Notes under the pieces: model-generated
The model's database searches: none
What the model was told of the DNA's origin: nothing
The model's input: the letters and a program-made list of their open reading frames with translations, nothing else
Shown here: one piece after another, positions 34,755 to 44,159 of the stretch
How positions within the stretch are numbered: position 1 is the first letter of the stretch
Layout of the letters: every line of letters starts with the position of its first letter
Position numbers and translations under genes: made by a program
DNA from: an uncultured Lachnospiraceae bacterium
Lineage (GTDB): Bacteria; Bacillota; Clostridia; Lachnospirales; Lachnospiraceae
Length of the DNA: 64,000 nucleotides
Assembly (NCBI GenBank): GCA_944380185.1
Contig: CALWGV010000038.1
Coordinates: 1-64,000, forward strand
Direction of reading: 5' to 3'

Positions 34755-36980
34755 TCAACGGGGCACTATGGCCAGCTCCCTGAGGCGCTCGTCTAAGCTG
34801 GAGTAGCGGCGCTGTTCGGCCTCATTGTCAATCATGGCGTCAAAGGTCTCCGGCAGACCCACGATGCAGACGCACTTTTTAGCGCGGGTCACCGCCGTGT
34901 AGAGGAGATTGCGGTTCATCAGCATGCGCGGGCCGGACAGCAGAGGGATCACCACGGCGGGGTACTCGCTCCCCTGGGATTTGTGCACGGTGATGGCGTA
35001 GGCCAGCTCCAGTTCCTCCGCCTGGGCAAAGGTGTAGGTCACCATACGGCCCTCGTCAAACTCCACCTCGATCTGCTCGGTGAAAAGATTTACCTGGCGC
35101 ACCAGACCCATATCGCCGTTGAAGACTCCCATTCCTTTTTCCACGGCGATGCCGTATCGGCTGCGGACCTCCCACTCGATCTGGTAGTTGTTTTTGGTCT
35201 GCATGACTTTATCTCCCTCGCGGAAAATCCCCTGGGGCAGCTCCTTCTCCGCCTTTCCCTCATCGGGCGGGTTGAGATAGTGCTGCAGGATCCCGTTGAG
35301 CCGCTCCACGCCCAGAGCTCCCTTTCGCATAGGCGTGATGACCTGGATATCGTACATGGAAGCCCCCACATAGGCCGGCAGCTTGCGGCTCACCAGAGTG
35401 ATGGAGGCATTGATGATGGCATTGGCATCCTCCCGGCGGATAAAGAGAAAATCCCGGCTCCCGCTCTTTTTCTCGATGTGCTCGCCCCGGTTGATCCGGT
35501 GAGCGCCCACGATAATATCGCTGTGCTCAGCCTGGCGAAAGATGCGGGACAGCTTCACCACATGGAAGCACTGCGATTCGATCATGTCCCGCAGCACGTT
35601 TCCCGGTCCCACCGAAGGCAGCTGATCCACATCTCCCACCAGAATCAGCCGGGTGCCCACCGGCACGGCCTTCAGCAGAGAATACATTAGCTGTATGTCC
35701 ACCATGGACATCTCGTCGATGATGATCACATCCGCCTCCAGAGGATTGAGCTCATTGCGCTCAAAATTTCCCTGGACGCCGCTGTCATCCGGCGCGCCGT
35801 TTACCTCCAGCAGCCGATGGATGGTCCTGGCCTCCCGGCCGGTAGCCTCTGCCATCCGCTTGGCCGCCCGCCCGGTGGGAGCGGCCAGCAGAATTTCCAT
35901 CTCTTCCGCCTCGAAAAAGCGGATCATCGTCAGAATCGTCGTGGTCTTGCCCGTGCCCGGTCCCCCGGTGACGATCAGAAGCCCATTTCCCGCCGCTTCC
36001 AGCACTGCCCGGCGCTGCAGCTCATCCAGGGTAATCCCCTCCTCCGCTTCGATCCTGGCGATGCGCTCCAGGATCTCCCCGCTTTTTACCGGCGTACTGA
36101 TGTTCAAATCATGGAGCATCCTGGCGGAATTGAGCTCCATATAGTAAAAGCGGGCGGCGTAGAGAATGCGTCCCTCCGGCGTATCCCTCACTACGATCTT
36201 TTTCTCCATCATCATGTCGGAGATATGGCGGGTCAGGTCTCCGGGGTCCACCCGCAAAAGCTCCCGCACTCTCTCCCGGACCTCCGCCTCGGGCAGGTAG
36301 GTGTGTCCTCCGCCCTGAGCCTGCTGCAGCACATAGAGAATGCCGCTGCGGATGCGAAAGTCCGAGTCCGCCTCGATTCCCGCCTTCATCGCGATATCGT
36401 CGGCGATCCGGAAACCGATGCCGGAGATGTCCTCCGCCAGGCGGTAAGGATTTTTCTCGATGATGCGGTACAGCTCGCTGCCGTACTGCTCAAAGATCCG
36501 AGCCGCCAGGTTCAGGGATATCCCGTAGCGCTGCAGGTAAATCATGGCTTCCCGCATGTCTCTCTTCTCCGCCACCTGGCTGCCGATCTTTAAGGCCATC
36601 TTCTCGCTGATCCCCTTGACCTGAGCCAATCTCTCCGGCTCCTCCTCGATCACCCGGAACGTATCCTCGCCGAACTTTTTTACGATGCGGGCCGCCAGGG
36701 CCGTCCCCACGCCCTTGATCGCCCCGCTGCCCAGATAGTGCTCGATGGCTGCCGCATTCTCCGGCGTACGTATGACAAAGCTCTGCACGGAGAACTGCTC
36801 GCCGTACAAAGGATGGACAGTCCGCGTCCCTTCCGCTTCTATGTATTCTCCCTCGTCGATCTGCGGCAGGATGCCCACGATAGTAAAATCTCTGCCGTCG
36901 TTTACGATCTCCGCCACCGCATATCCGGTCTCATCGCTGCGGTACACGATGTGTTCAATATACCCCTCCACCGTCTCCAA
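34755..36980 (-). CDS. recD2: RecD2 helicase (RecD/TraA family)
   Basis: This 741-residue SF1B 5'-3' DNA helicase has an N-terminal OB-like and helix-hairpin-helix region (VKGISEKMALKIG, ISGIGFRIADDIAMKAG), then Walker A GGPGTGKTTTIL, Walker B IIDEMSMVD, LILVGDVDQLPSVGPG and the motif-VI-type AITVHKSQGSEYPAVVIPL. RecD2 works without RecBC in Firmicutes and helps replication-fork and mismatch repair. It starts at TTG behind AAGGAGGAG. Length is normal for the family. Confidence 0.95.
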   Translation of the reverse strand: METVEGYIEHIVYRSDETGYAVAEIVNDGRDFTIVGILPQIDEGEYIEAEGTRTVHPLYGEQFSVQSFVIRTPENAAAIEHYLGSGAIKGVGTALAARIVKKFGEDTFRVIEEEPERLAQVKGISEKMALKIGSQVAEKRDMREAMIYLQRYGISLNLAARIFEQYGSELYRIIEKNPYRLAEDISGIGFRIADDIAMKAGIEADSDFRIRSGILYVLQQAQGGGHTYLPEAEVRERVRELLRVDPGDLTRHISDMMMEKKIVVRDTPEGRILYAARFYYMELNSARMLHDLNISTPVKSGEILERIARIEAEEGITLDELQRRAVLEAAGNGLLIVTGGPGTGKTTTILTMIRFFEAEEMEILLAAPTGRAAKRMAEATGREARTIHRLLEVNGAPDDSGVQGNFERNELNPLEADVIIIDEMSMVDIQLMYSLLKAVPVGTRLILVGDVDQLPSVGPGNVLRDMIESQCFHVVKLSRIFRQAEHSDIIVGAHRINRGEHIEKKSGSRDFLFIRREDANAIINASITLVSRKLPAYVGASMYDIQVITPMRKGALGVERLNGILQHYLNPPDEGKAEKELPQGIFREGDKVMQTKNNYQIEWEVRSRYGIAVEKGMGVFNGDMGLVRQVNLFTEQIEVEFDEGRMVTYTFAQAEELELAYAITVHKSQGSEYPAVVIPLLSGPRMLMNRNLLYTAVTRAKKCVCIVGLPETFDAMIDNEAEQRRYSSLDERLRELAIVPR

Positions 36981-37021
36981 GGGCCTCTCCTCCTTTCCGG
37001 CCGGGTCCTGCGCATCAAAAC

Positions 37022-37063
37022 AGGGGCTGCCAGCCGCGCCGTAAGCGCATGCGGGCAGCCCCT
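37022..37063 (-). terminator. Rho-independent terminator after mreB
   Basis: A 10-bp arm AGGGGCTGCC (37022-37031) pairs with GGCAGCCCCT (37054-37063) and is followed on the minus strand by TGTTTTG. The plus strand also has a T-run, so it may act in both directions. It separates mreB from recD2. Confidence 0.75.
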
Positions 37064-37075
37064 CTCCTTTTTTCG

Positions 37076-38080
37076 TCAGTCCTCTACGCTGCTCTTATTG
37101 CCATGGCTGTACTCGATGCACTTGCCAGTGCCGATGGCCACAGCCGTCAGCGGATCCTCCGCGATCATGCAGTTGATGCCGGTCTTCTCCTCCAGCAGGA
37201 GATCCAGACCGTTGAGCAGGCTGCCGCCTCCGGTCATCACGATGCCGCGGTCGTAGATATCAGCCGCCAGCTCCGGGGGAGTCCGCTCCAATACATTGTG
37301 CACAGCCTCCACGATCTGCATGGCAGGCTCGCGGAGAGCCTCCAGCGTCTCATCGGAAGTGATGGTAATGGTCTTGGGCAGGCCGGTCACCAGGTTGCGG
37401 CCTCTGACCTCCATGGTAGCCAGCTCCGGACGCTTGTAGGCGGAGCCGATATTGATCTTGATATCCTCAGCCGTTCTCTCGCCGATGAGCAGATTGTGCT
37501 TCTTGCGCATATAGCGGACAATGGCCTCATCGAAATCGTCTCCGGCCGTCTTCACGGAAGTGCTGACCACAGTGCCGCCCAGGGAAATCACGGCGATATC
37601 AGCCGTACCGCCTCCGATGTCCACGATCATATTGCCGCAGGCCTTGTAGATATCGATGCCGGCGCCGATGGCCGCAGCCACAGGCTCCTCGATGATCGTC
37701 ACCTCTCTGGCCCCGGCCTCATAGGTGGCATCCTCCACAGCCTTCTTCTCCACCTCGGTGGCTCCGCTGGGAATGCAGACACTGATGCGGGGCTTGCGCA
37801 GGGTGCGGGTGCCGGTGGCTTTCTTGATAAAGTATTTGAGCATCTTCTCCGTCACGGTATAATCGGAGATGACGCCCTGGCGCAGCGGGCGCACCGCCAC
37901 AATATTGCCCGGCGTTCTGCCGATCATCAGACGGGCCTCCTCACCGATGGCCTTGATATCTCCCGTATCACGATCCAGGGCTACCACGGAGGGCTCCTTC
38001 AGCACGACGCCCTTTCCCTTTATATAAACCAGTATACTGGCAGTACCCAAATCGATTCCGATATCATACGACAACATCAT
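37076..38080 (-). CDS. mreB: Rod-shape determining protein MreB/Mbl
   Basis: This 334-residue bacterial actin shows the phosphate-1 motif IGIDLGTASILVYIKGKG, the connecting KPRISVCIPSGATEVEKKAV, phosphate-2 MIVDIGGGTADIAVISLGG and the adenosine motif MTGGGSLLNGL. It forms membrane-bound filaments that guide cell-wall synthesis in rod cells. No mreC/mreD follows, so this is a stand-alone copy as is common for Mbl/MreB paralogues. The start has AGGAGG upstream. The preceding 600 bp hold a tandem noncoding repeat. Confidence 0.95.
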   Translation of the reverse strand: MMLSYDIGIDLGTASILVYIKGKGVVLKEPSVVALDRDTGDIKAIGEEARLMIGRTPGNIVAVRPLRQGVISDYTVTEKMLKYFIKKATGTRTLRKPRISVCIPSGATEVEKKAVEDATYEAGAREVTIIEEPVAAAIGAGIDIYKACGNMIVDIGGGTADIAVISLGGTVVSTSVKTAGDDFDEAIVRYMRKKHNLLIGERTAEDIKINIGSAYKRPELATMEVRGRNLVTGLPKTITITSDETLEALREPAMQIVEAVHNVLERTPPELAADIYDRGIVMTGGGSLLNGLDLLLEEKTGINCMIAEDPLTAVAIGTGKCIEYSHGNKSSVED

Positions 38081-38194
38081 ATCATTTTTCCTCCTGTAAA
38101 TATTATTTCCGCTATGAAAAGCCTCAGGAAAGGCATACTTTCCCTGTTATTCTCGTCCAGTTCCTTTATTATATACAATCCCGCAGGATTTTTA

Positions 38195-38688
38195 AAGTTC
38201 TTTTTTATAAATAATAGGATTTTAAGGATTTATAAAGGATTTTCATCTTTTTTTTATGTCGCACTCACATTCTGGACACATTTCGCCTCTATACTATAAC
38301 CATACCACAGAAATGGTATAAAGCTTTTTCATACTCACGCCCGATGGGTGACCATCGGGCAACCCCCTCCAAAAAATACCTCTTATTGAAAACATTGCCG
38401 TGCTCCCCTCACGGCAATGTTTTCGTTTGCAGGCAAATACAGACCGAATTAAACCGTTCTTTTTTATGTCACGGGATTTTAAGGATTTTTAAAGGAAGTT
38501 CATTCTTTTTTTATGTTGTTCTTTCATTCTGGACACATTTCACCTCTATACTATAACCATACCACAGAAATGGTATAAAGCTTTTTCATACTCACGCCCG
38601 ATGGGTGACCATCGGGCAACCCCCTCCAAAAAAATACCTCTTATTGAAAGCATTGCCGTGTTCCCCTCACGGCAATGTTTTCGTATGA
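38195..38688. repeat. 257-bp tandem duplicated noncoding unit upstream of mreB
   Basis: Two copies (about 38195-38430 and 38452-38688) are offset by 257 bp and nearly identical. Each contains a perfect 9-bp hairpin with a GTGA loop (38339-38360; 38596-38617), a second hairpin ACATTGCCGTG/CACGGCAATGT (38392-38420; 38650-38678) and a conserved ATACCA/TGGTAT palindrome. Each also carries the same 12-codon minus-strand frame (MKKLYTISVVWL; 38294-38332 and 38551-38589), which has no good ribosome site. The distal hairpin is suited to ending transcription of the gene at 38699. The rest could be a small RNA or leader; which strand is transcribed is not clear. Confidence 0.75.
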
Positions 38689-38698
38689 AGAGATTCCA

Positions 38699-39601
38699 TC
38701 AGGATCTCCCTCTGGTCTCATTCCATTTTTTCTTTGCCTCGTCAAAGAGTTCTTCCATTTTACCCATAGTTGCACTGGGATGGCGTCTGCGCAGACGTTC
38801 TCTGGCCGAGCGCAGCTCTTTGGCTCTCTCCTCATTCTGCAGCCGCAGCTGCTCCAGGCGGGCCGCAAGCTCCTCTCTGCGGGCATCCCATCTGGCCGAG
38901 AGCTCTTCCCGGCTCTGGTCCATGCGCTGGGCCCACTCCTCCCGACTCTGGTCCACACGCTGAGCCCACTCCTCCCGGCTTTGATCCACGCGCTGGGCGA
39001 GCTCTGCGCGCTGCTGTTCCATGCGCTGGGCAAGCTCCCTTTGCAGCCGCTCCATATCTCCGCGCAGCTTTTCTGCCGCCACCAGCAGACGACGCATATC
39101 CAGAGCTTCCTTGACGCTGACTGCCACATCCCAGACAAAAAAGGCCGTAAATACGGACACCGCCGCCACAGTCACCGGCGCCGGCAGCCCCAGCACCGCT
39201 TTTTCTATGGGCGCATGCAGAACGCGCACCAGGAGGACGGTCAGCACTCCCCAGAACAGGGAGGAAGACAGGCAGATGTAGCCCCCAAACTGTATTTTGT
39301 GATGGCTGTAATCCCAATAGCGCACCTTGAACAGGCGCTCCATGGCCCAGCCTGTGACCAGCTCCAAAAGAGTGGCTCCCGCCATACCGGCCAGATAGGT
39401 GAGGACCAGACTGTCTCTCACCGGCTGCGTCACCAAAAGCATCATCACCGCACCGCAGCCATAGATGGGGATCACCGGGCCGTGCAGGAAACCGCGGTTT
39501 ACAAATTTTCTCTTGCACACCGACACATAGGAGGTCTCCCAAATCCATCCCAGCACACAATATATATAGAAAAAAGCCATCCACTGATACACCTTGTACA
39601 T
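38699..39601 (-). CDS. CmpB-like putative ABC-transporter-type membrane protein with undecad coiled coil
   Basis: This 300-residue protein has an N-terminal part (residues 1-170) with five hydrophobic segments, matching the family labelled putative ABC-transporter type IV/CmpB (YIYCVLGWIWETSYVS, GFLHGPVIPIYGCGAVMM, RYWDYSHHKIQFGGYICL). The C-terminal part is a long charged coiled coil with a nearly perfect 11-residue repeat (QRVDQSREEWA) in at least three copies, mirrored as 33-bp repeats in the DNA. I chose the ATG at 39601 with GGGGAG nine bases upstream. Function is unknown. Confidence 0.8.
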   Translation of the reverse strand: MYKVYQWMAFFYIYCVLGWIWETSYVSVCKRKFVNRGFLHGPVIPIYGCGAVMMLLVTQPVRDSLVLTYLAGMAGATLLELVTGWAMERLFKVRYWDYSHHKIQFGGYICLSSSLFWGVLTVLLVRVLHAPIEKAVLGLPAPVTVAAVSVFTAFFVWDVAVSVKEALDMRRLLVAAEKLRGDMERLQRELAQRMEQQRAELAQRVDQSREEWAQRVDQSREEWAQRMDQSREELSARWDARREELAARLEQLRLQNEERAKELRSARERLRRRHPSATMGKMEELFDEAKKKWNETRGRS

Positions 39602-39730
39602 GGTTATCATCTCCCCGAATCCATTTCTCTCATGCAGAAAACACACTGCCAAAAACATCCGGGTCAGCCAGAACGGCTGCCCGGATATTTCATCGGTCAC
39701 CTGTTTTCTTTATCTCGGCAGGCAGAATCC

Positions 39731-41845
39731 TCAGACCTCGAAGATCAGATCGCCGTAGGAAGGCATCGGCCAGTATTCCTTGTCGACCAGCATCTCCAGC
39801 TTATCCACAGGGGCTCGCAGAGCCGCCATGGCCGGCACGATCTTATCCTTATAGAAATGAGCCATTCCCTCAGCTCCGGGGATTGCGGCTCCCTCAGCCT
39901 GCAGCTCCTGCAGAGCGGACAGCGCCACCTTCGTCTCGGACAGCAGCGCGCTGACCTCCAGAAGCAGTTCTTTCTGTACACTTACATCCGCCTCGGGGCA
40001 GGCCTCCGTTACCGCCGTCATGGAGGAGGCAAGCTCCGTGGTGTAGGAGATCACCGCAGGGATGATCTGCTTGCCCGCCATATCGATCATGGTCAGCGCC
40101 TCGATGTTGATGGCCTTGGCGTAGGTCTCATAGAGCACCTCAGCCCTGGACTGCAGCTCGGCGCGGGTAAAGATTCCGAATTTCTCATAGAGGGCCACGG
40201 CCTTGTCGGTAGTCAGAGCCGGAATCGCGTCCACCATCGTGCGGATGTTGGGCAAGCCTCTTCTCTCGGCTTCCTCGACCCACTCGTCGGAATAGCCGTT
40301 GCCGTTGAAGATAATCCTCTGATGCTCCGTCAGATATTTCTTGATCAGATCGTGTACCGCCCGGTCGAAGTCATCGGCCTGCTCCAGGATGTCCGCCGCC
40401 TCACAGAAGGCCTCTGCCACAATGGCATTGAGGGTAGTGTTGGGGCTGGCAATGGAATCGGAGGAGCCCACCATGCGGAACTCGAACTTGTTGCCGGTAA
40501 AGGCAAAAGGCGATGTACGGTTGCGGTCCGTGGCATCCTTGGCCAGTACAGGCAGAGAGTGTACACCGGTGTTCAACTTGCCTCCGTTGATGGAGGAAGT
40601 CGCCTCGCCGGTCTCCACCAGCTGCTTCACCACATCCTCCAGCTGAGCGCCCAGGAAAATGGAGATAATAGCCGGCGGCGCCTCGTTGGCTCCCAGGCGA
40701 TGATCATTGCCCACGTCGGCCGCAGACTCTCTGAGCAGGTCCGCATGAATATCCACAGCCTTGATGATGCAGGCCAGCACCAGCAGGAACTGAATGTTCT
40801 CATGAGGGGTCTTGCCGGGATCCAGCATATTGACGCCGTCATCGCTGAGCAGCGACCAGTTGTTGTGCTTGCCTGAGCCATTGACACCGGCAAAGGGCTT
40901 CTCGTTCAGCAGACAGTGCATCCCGTGACGCCCGGCCACCTTCTTCATGGTCTCCATGACCAGCTGATTGTGGTCGGTGGCGATATTGGCCTCCTCGTAG
41001 ATCGGCGCCAGCTCATGCTGCGCCGGAGCCACCTCATTGTGCTGAGTCTTGGCCGGAATACCCAGCTTCCACAGCTCCACATTCAGATCCTTCATAAAAG
41101 CGCCGATGCGCTCGCGAATCGTGCCGAAGTAGTGATCCTCCAGCTCCTGTCCCTTGGGTGCAGGCGCGCCGAACAGCGTGCGGCCCGCATAGATCAGATC
41201 CTTTCTCTGCAGGTATTTTTCCCGGTCCACCAGAAAATACTCCTGCTCAGGTCCTACAGAAGGGGTCACTCTGGTGGCCGCGCTGTTGCCGAAAAGCCGC
41301 AGAATGCGAACCGCCTGATCGCTCAGCGCCTCCATGGAGCGCAACAGGGGAGTCTTCTTATCCAGAGCCTCGCCGGTGTAGGAGCAGAAAGCCGTGGGAA
41401 TGCACAAAATCTTTCCGGTTGCATCCTCCTTCAGAAATGCGGGGGAGGTGCAGTCCCAGGCCGTATAGCCTCTCGCCTCAAAGGTTGCCCGAAGTCCGCC
41501 CGAGGGGAAGGAGGAGGCATCCGGCTCGCCCTTGATCAGCTCCTTGCCGGAAAACTCCAGCAAAGTCTTTCCATTTACCGGAGCCGTCACAAAGGAATCA
41601 TGCTTCTCCGCCGTAATGCCGGTCAGCGGCTGAAACCAGTGGGTGTAATGGGTCGCTCCCTTTTCCACGGCCCAGTCCTTCATGGCATTGGCCACCACGT
41701 CGGCCGTAGCCTGAGACATCTCCGCTCCGCTCTCGATGGTCCGTCTGACCTCGGCATACACCTTTTTGGGCAGACGCTCCCGCATCACGGCATCGTTAAA
41801 TACATTGGTGCCGAAAATTTCCGCCACATTGATTTTTTCACTCAT
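39731..41845 (-). CDS. glnN: Glutamine synthetase, type III
   Basis: This 704-residue enzyme condenses ammonium and glutamate with ATP. The length is that of GSIII (about 700), far longer than GlnA. Visible motifs are [73 protein letters not shown] and [21 protein letters not shown] chose the ATG at 41845, preceded by AAGGAGAGG; an earlier in-frame ATG has no site and lies in the terminator region of the upstream gene. No regulator gene is adjacent. Confidence 0.95.
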   Translation of the reverse strand: MSEKINVAEIFGTNVFNDAVMRERLPKKVYAEVRRTIESGAEMSQATADVVANAMKDWAVEKGATHYTHWFQPLTGITAEKHDSFVTAPVNGKTLLEFSGKELIKGEPDASSFPSGGLRATFEARGYTAWDCTSPAFLKEDATGKILCIPTAFCSYTGEALDKKTPLLRSMEALSDQAVRILRLFGNSAATRVTPSVGPEQEYFLVDREKYLQRKDLIYAGRTLFGAPAPKGQELEDHYFGTIRERIGAFMKDLNVELWKLGIPAKTQHNEVAPAQHELAPIYEEANIATDHNQLVMETMKKVAGRHGMHCLLNEKPFAGVNGSGKHNNWSLLSDDGVNMLDPGKTPHENIQFLLVLACIIKAVDIHADLLRESAADVGNDHRLGANEAPPAIISIFLGAQLEDVVKQLVETGEATSSINGGKLNTGVHSLPVLAKDATDRNRTSPFAFTGNKFEFRMVGSSDSIASPNTTLNAIVAEAFCEAADILEQADDFDRAVHDLIKKYLTEHQRIIFNGNGYSDEWVEEAERRGLPNIRTMVDAIPALTTDKAVALYEKFGIFTRAELQSRAEVLYETYAKAINIEALTMIDMAGKQIIPAVISYTTELASSMTAVTEACPEADVSVQKELLLEVSALLSETKVALSALQELQAEGAAIPGAEGMAHFYKDKIVPAMAALRAPVDKLEMLVDKEYWPMPSYGDLIFEV

Positions 41846-41910
41846 AAGCTTTCCTCTCCTTGATTGATTGGGTAGACAAAAATAGTTGGCTGCGCAAAAA
41901 AGAGTAATCA

Positions 41911-41946
41911 AAACAAAAAGAAAGATGTCCCCTAAGGAACATCTTT
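41911..41946 (-). terminator. Rho-independent terminator downstream of sortase B
   Basis: AAAGATGT (41921-41928) pairs with ACATCTTT (41939-41946) around a 10-nt loop. On the minus strand it is followed by CTTTTTGTTTT. It isolates glnN from the sortase gene. Confidence 0.75.
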
Positions 41947-42051
41947 GTTCGTGAATGTTATCTCTTTTCTGCCTATTCCTCTGCGCAGGAAATTTAACAT
42001 GAATATAAATTACCGCAGTTTTCCCGAAAAAGCAAGCACTTTTTTCGGCCG

Positions 42052-42912
42052 TCAGATCCTTTTGGCATGTACCACAAAACGAAGCGTCGTGTCGTTGGCA
42101 CAGGTGGACAAAGTGACGATGCTGTCATCCTTGGTCACTGTCATTCCCGCGTCATATATAGAATATGACATGACCCGGTCGATATATGCCTGGAAAGTAT
42201 CGTCGCTGCCAAAGCCAAAATAATAGATATCTGCATCCGGCTGCACTTCGTAGGCGGAGAAGACCTCGTAAACCCGCAGCCCCTCCGGCGTGGTAATATA
42301 GATATAGCGGTTGGCATCCCAGAAATCTCTTCTGGCATAGCGGTTCAGCCGGCTGAACATGGTGCCGCTCCTCAGATTATGACCATGGATAATGGGATTT
42401 TTGTCATCGAGGCCGTCCCCGATGGCAGCATCCAGAAAGATCGCTCCCCCGGAGTTATCCGTCCCGGAGAAGGTATGCGTCAGATAATATTCGTTGTCGC
42501 TGCCCTGAACGATGGGATAATTGATGTTGGTCCCCGGGATCTGTATCCAGCCGACCACGTCGCTGTTGACGCTCTGCAGATAGGCAAAATCAGGTACCGT
42601 CAGCGAAAATCTCGCCGGCTGGCCGGAACTGCCTTCATTATCCTGGGCACCCGTCTGCGCTGTCTGGCTTTCCTCCGGCTCCTCCGCAGCCTCCTCTGTC
42701 TCCTCCTCGGGGAGCGTCATCTCCACCTGATCCATATGGGATAATATCTCCTCATAATCCTGCTCTCCCTCATGATATTCCAGCAGAATCGAAGAAAGCT
42801 GCCACAGAGAAACCGCCAGGACGACTACCGCCACCAGCATAATCAGCTTCCACACGAGGGTCATCTGTTTTTTAGACTGCTTGGACTGTTTTTTTGTCTT
42901 TCTATCCGACAT
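42052..42912 (-). CDS. srtB: Class B sortase
   Basis: This 286-residue membrane-anchored transpeptidase has a lysine-rich N-terminus, one membrane segment ([19 protein letters not shown]), an acidic linker of about 60 residues and the sortase barrel. The catalytic residues are visible as His in [10 protein letters not shown], Cys in VTLSTCAN and Arg in [10 protein letters not shown]. Class B features include [18 protein letters not shown] and a long insert before the Cys. It anchors surface proteins to the cell wall. No substrate with a sorting signal is evident beside it. I chose the ATG at 42912 behind AGGAGAGGAG. Confidence 0.92.
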   Translation of the reverse strand: MSDRKTKKQSKQSKKQMTLVWKLIMLVAVVVLAVSLWQLSSILLEYHEGEQDYEEILSHMDQVEMTLPEEETEEAAEEPEESQTAQTGAQDNEGSSGQPARFSLTVPDFAYLQSVNSDVVGWIQIPGTNINYPIVQGSDNEYYLTHTFSGTDNSGGAIFLDAAIGDGLDDKNPIIHGHNLRSGTMFSRLNRYARRDFWDANRYIYITTPEGLRVYEVFSAYEVQPDADIYYFGFGSDDTFQAYIDRVMSYSIYDAGMTVTKDDSIVTLSTCANDTTLRFVVHAKRI

Positions 42913-42953
42913 TTTTAACTCCTCTCCTGTTGTCAGCGTCAGATTTCGGCCCG

Positions 42954-43652
42954 TCAGGCTTCTTCGTTCAGATCTACAGGGACCGGCCGATGCAGCTGCA
43001 TCCCGTTTTCCTGCACCAGGCAATCATATGCCAGGATCTTCACTCCGGCCTGCCCGGCGCGATGCAGCGCCCGGCCGAACTCCCTATGGGTCTCCCAGTT
43101 TGGTTTGAACAGGTCCATCCCCTCCGTCTGGATGACGAAGAGAACGGCCGCCCCATACCCGTCCCGATGGCAGGCAGCCAACTCCTCCAGATGTTTGACG
43201 CCCCGCTCGGTGGGCGCGTCGGGGAAACGGGCGACACCGTCGGCAAACAGCGTCACGCCCTTGACCTCCACAAACCAGGGGCCGCTCTCCGTCTCGAGAT
43301 ACAGATCAAAGCGGGAATTGCCGTAGGTTTTTTCCCGTCTCACCTCATATATCTCCCCAAACAATCCATCGGCTCCGGCCTGCACCCACTCAAGAGCCGC
43401 CAGATTCGGGGCCTGGGAATCCATATTTACCAGTCTGTCTCCTTTATACACTCCGATGACCGAAGCTGCAGTCTTTCTCTTCGGATTATCACTTAGCTCC
43501 AGCAAAAGCCTGGCTCCCGGCACCAGAAGCTCCCGGCAGCGCCCTGTATTCTTTACATGAGCCGTTACCTCTTTCCCCTCCATCATCACCCTGGCAATAA
43601 AACGATTCGGGCGCGTGAGGAAAATACCGCCGGCAATTTTATCATATCTCAT
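42954..43652 (-). CDS. sfsA: SfsA family protein
   Basis: This 232-residue protein has an N-terminal OB-fold region (RPNRFIARVMMEGKEVTAHV, NTGRCRELLVPGARLLLEL) and a C-terminal nuclease-like domain with VEVKGVTLFADGVARFPDAP and RGVKHLEELA. SfsA was named for maltose regulation in E. coli, but its fold points to nucleic acid binding or cleavage. I chose the ATG at 43652, which has AAGGAGAG just upstream. Confidence 0.93.
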   Translation of the reverse strand: MRYDKIAGGIFLTRPNRFIARVMMEGKEVTAHVKNTGRCRELLVPGARLLLELSDNPKRKTAASVIGVYKGDRLVNMDSQAPNLAALEWVQAGADGLFGEIYEVRREKTYGNSRFDLYLETESGPWFVEVKGVTLFADGVARFPDAPTERGVKHLEELAACHRDGYGAAVLFVIQTEGMDLFKPNWETHREFGRALHRAGQAGVKILAYDCLVQENGMQLHRPVPVDLNEEA

Positions 43653-43757
43653 ATGCTCTCCTTTTTCCCGATTATAGAACAAAATTCCAGATCTGTAAAT
43701 GCCCTTCTCCTGCCGCCGGCATAGGATAATACAGAAGCCAATCAAAAAGGATGCAAA

Positions 43758-44018
43758 ATGAACGATGATATATATCCTCTAAACACCATACGCCCGGGGG
43801 AGAGCGCCGTCATCAGCCGCCTGACTGCGGACGGCGCCATTCGGCGCCGCCTCCTTGATCTGGGCTTTTCTTCCGGCACCAAAATCGTCTGCGTGCTGCG
43901 GCAGAGACACGGGGAGGGCGCAGCCTACCTGGTGCGAGGCACCGTTATCGCCCTGCGTAAGGAGGACGCCGCCGGCATACTGGTGCGGGATGATGGTGAC
44001 CGGCAGATCCCCTTTTGA
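43758..44018 (+). CDS. feoA: FeoA-domain protein
   Basis: This 86-residue SH3-like small protein shows IRPGESAVISRLTADGAIRR, RLLDLGFSSGTKI and VRGTVIALRKEDAAGILV, the FeoA fold. FeoA assists the ferrous iron pump FeoB, but no feoB lies here; the next gene on this side is a MerR regulator on the opposite strand. It may serve a distant FeoB or be a stand-alone regulator-like copy. It has an AAAAGGATG site. Confidence 0.85.
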   Translation: MNDDIYPLNTIRPGESAVISRLTADGAIRRRLLDLGFSSGTKIVCVLRQRHGEGAAYLVRGTVIALRKEDAAGILVRDDGDRQIPF

Positions 44019-44045
44019 CGCCCCGAGCACAGTATGCGGCATCGC

Positions 44046-44122
44046 GCAAAAAGCCTGCCGGTCTGCAGGACAGGAGCCGAGCGCAGCGCTCAGATCACCC
44101 TCTCCCGCAGAGCCGACAGGCC
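44046..44122 (-). terminator. Terminator at the end of the MerR/reductase operon
   Basis: On the minus strand GCCTGTCGG pairs with CCGGCAGGC (one G-U pair), then TTTTTGCG follows. Inner GC-rich arms extend the stem. It lies 38 bp after the MerR stop and in the gap before feoA, which is convergent. Confidence 0.65.
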
Positions 44123-44159
44123 TTTCCTTTTACATGAGATCGGAAAATTTTTTCCTGTT

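Noticed and set aside
37049..38299. Long plus-strand open frame opposite mreB
   Set aside because: It mirrors mreB codons and runs through the terminator and noncoding repeat; no family features or ribosome site.
38294..38332. 12-codon frame MKKLYTISVVWL as a translated leader peptide
   Set aside because: It is identical in both repeat copies but has no convincing ribosome binding site; I mention it only as part of the repeat.
38675..40876. Very long open frame on the plus strand opposite glnN and the CmpB-like gene
   Set aside because: It lies antisense to two well-recognised genes, shows no family features, and its openness follows from the codon use of those GC-rich genes.
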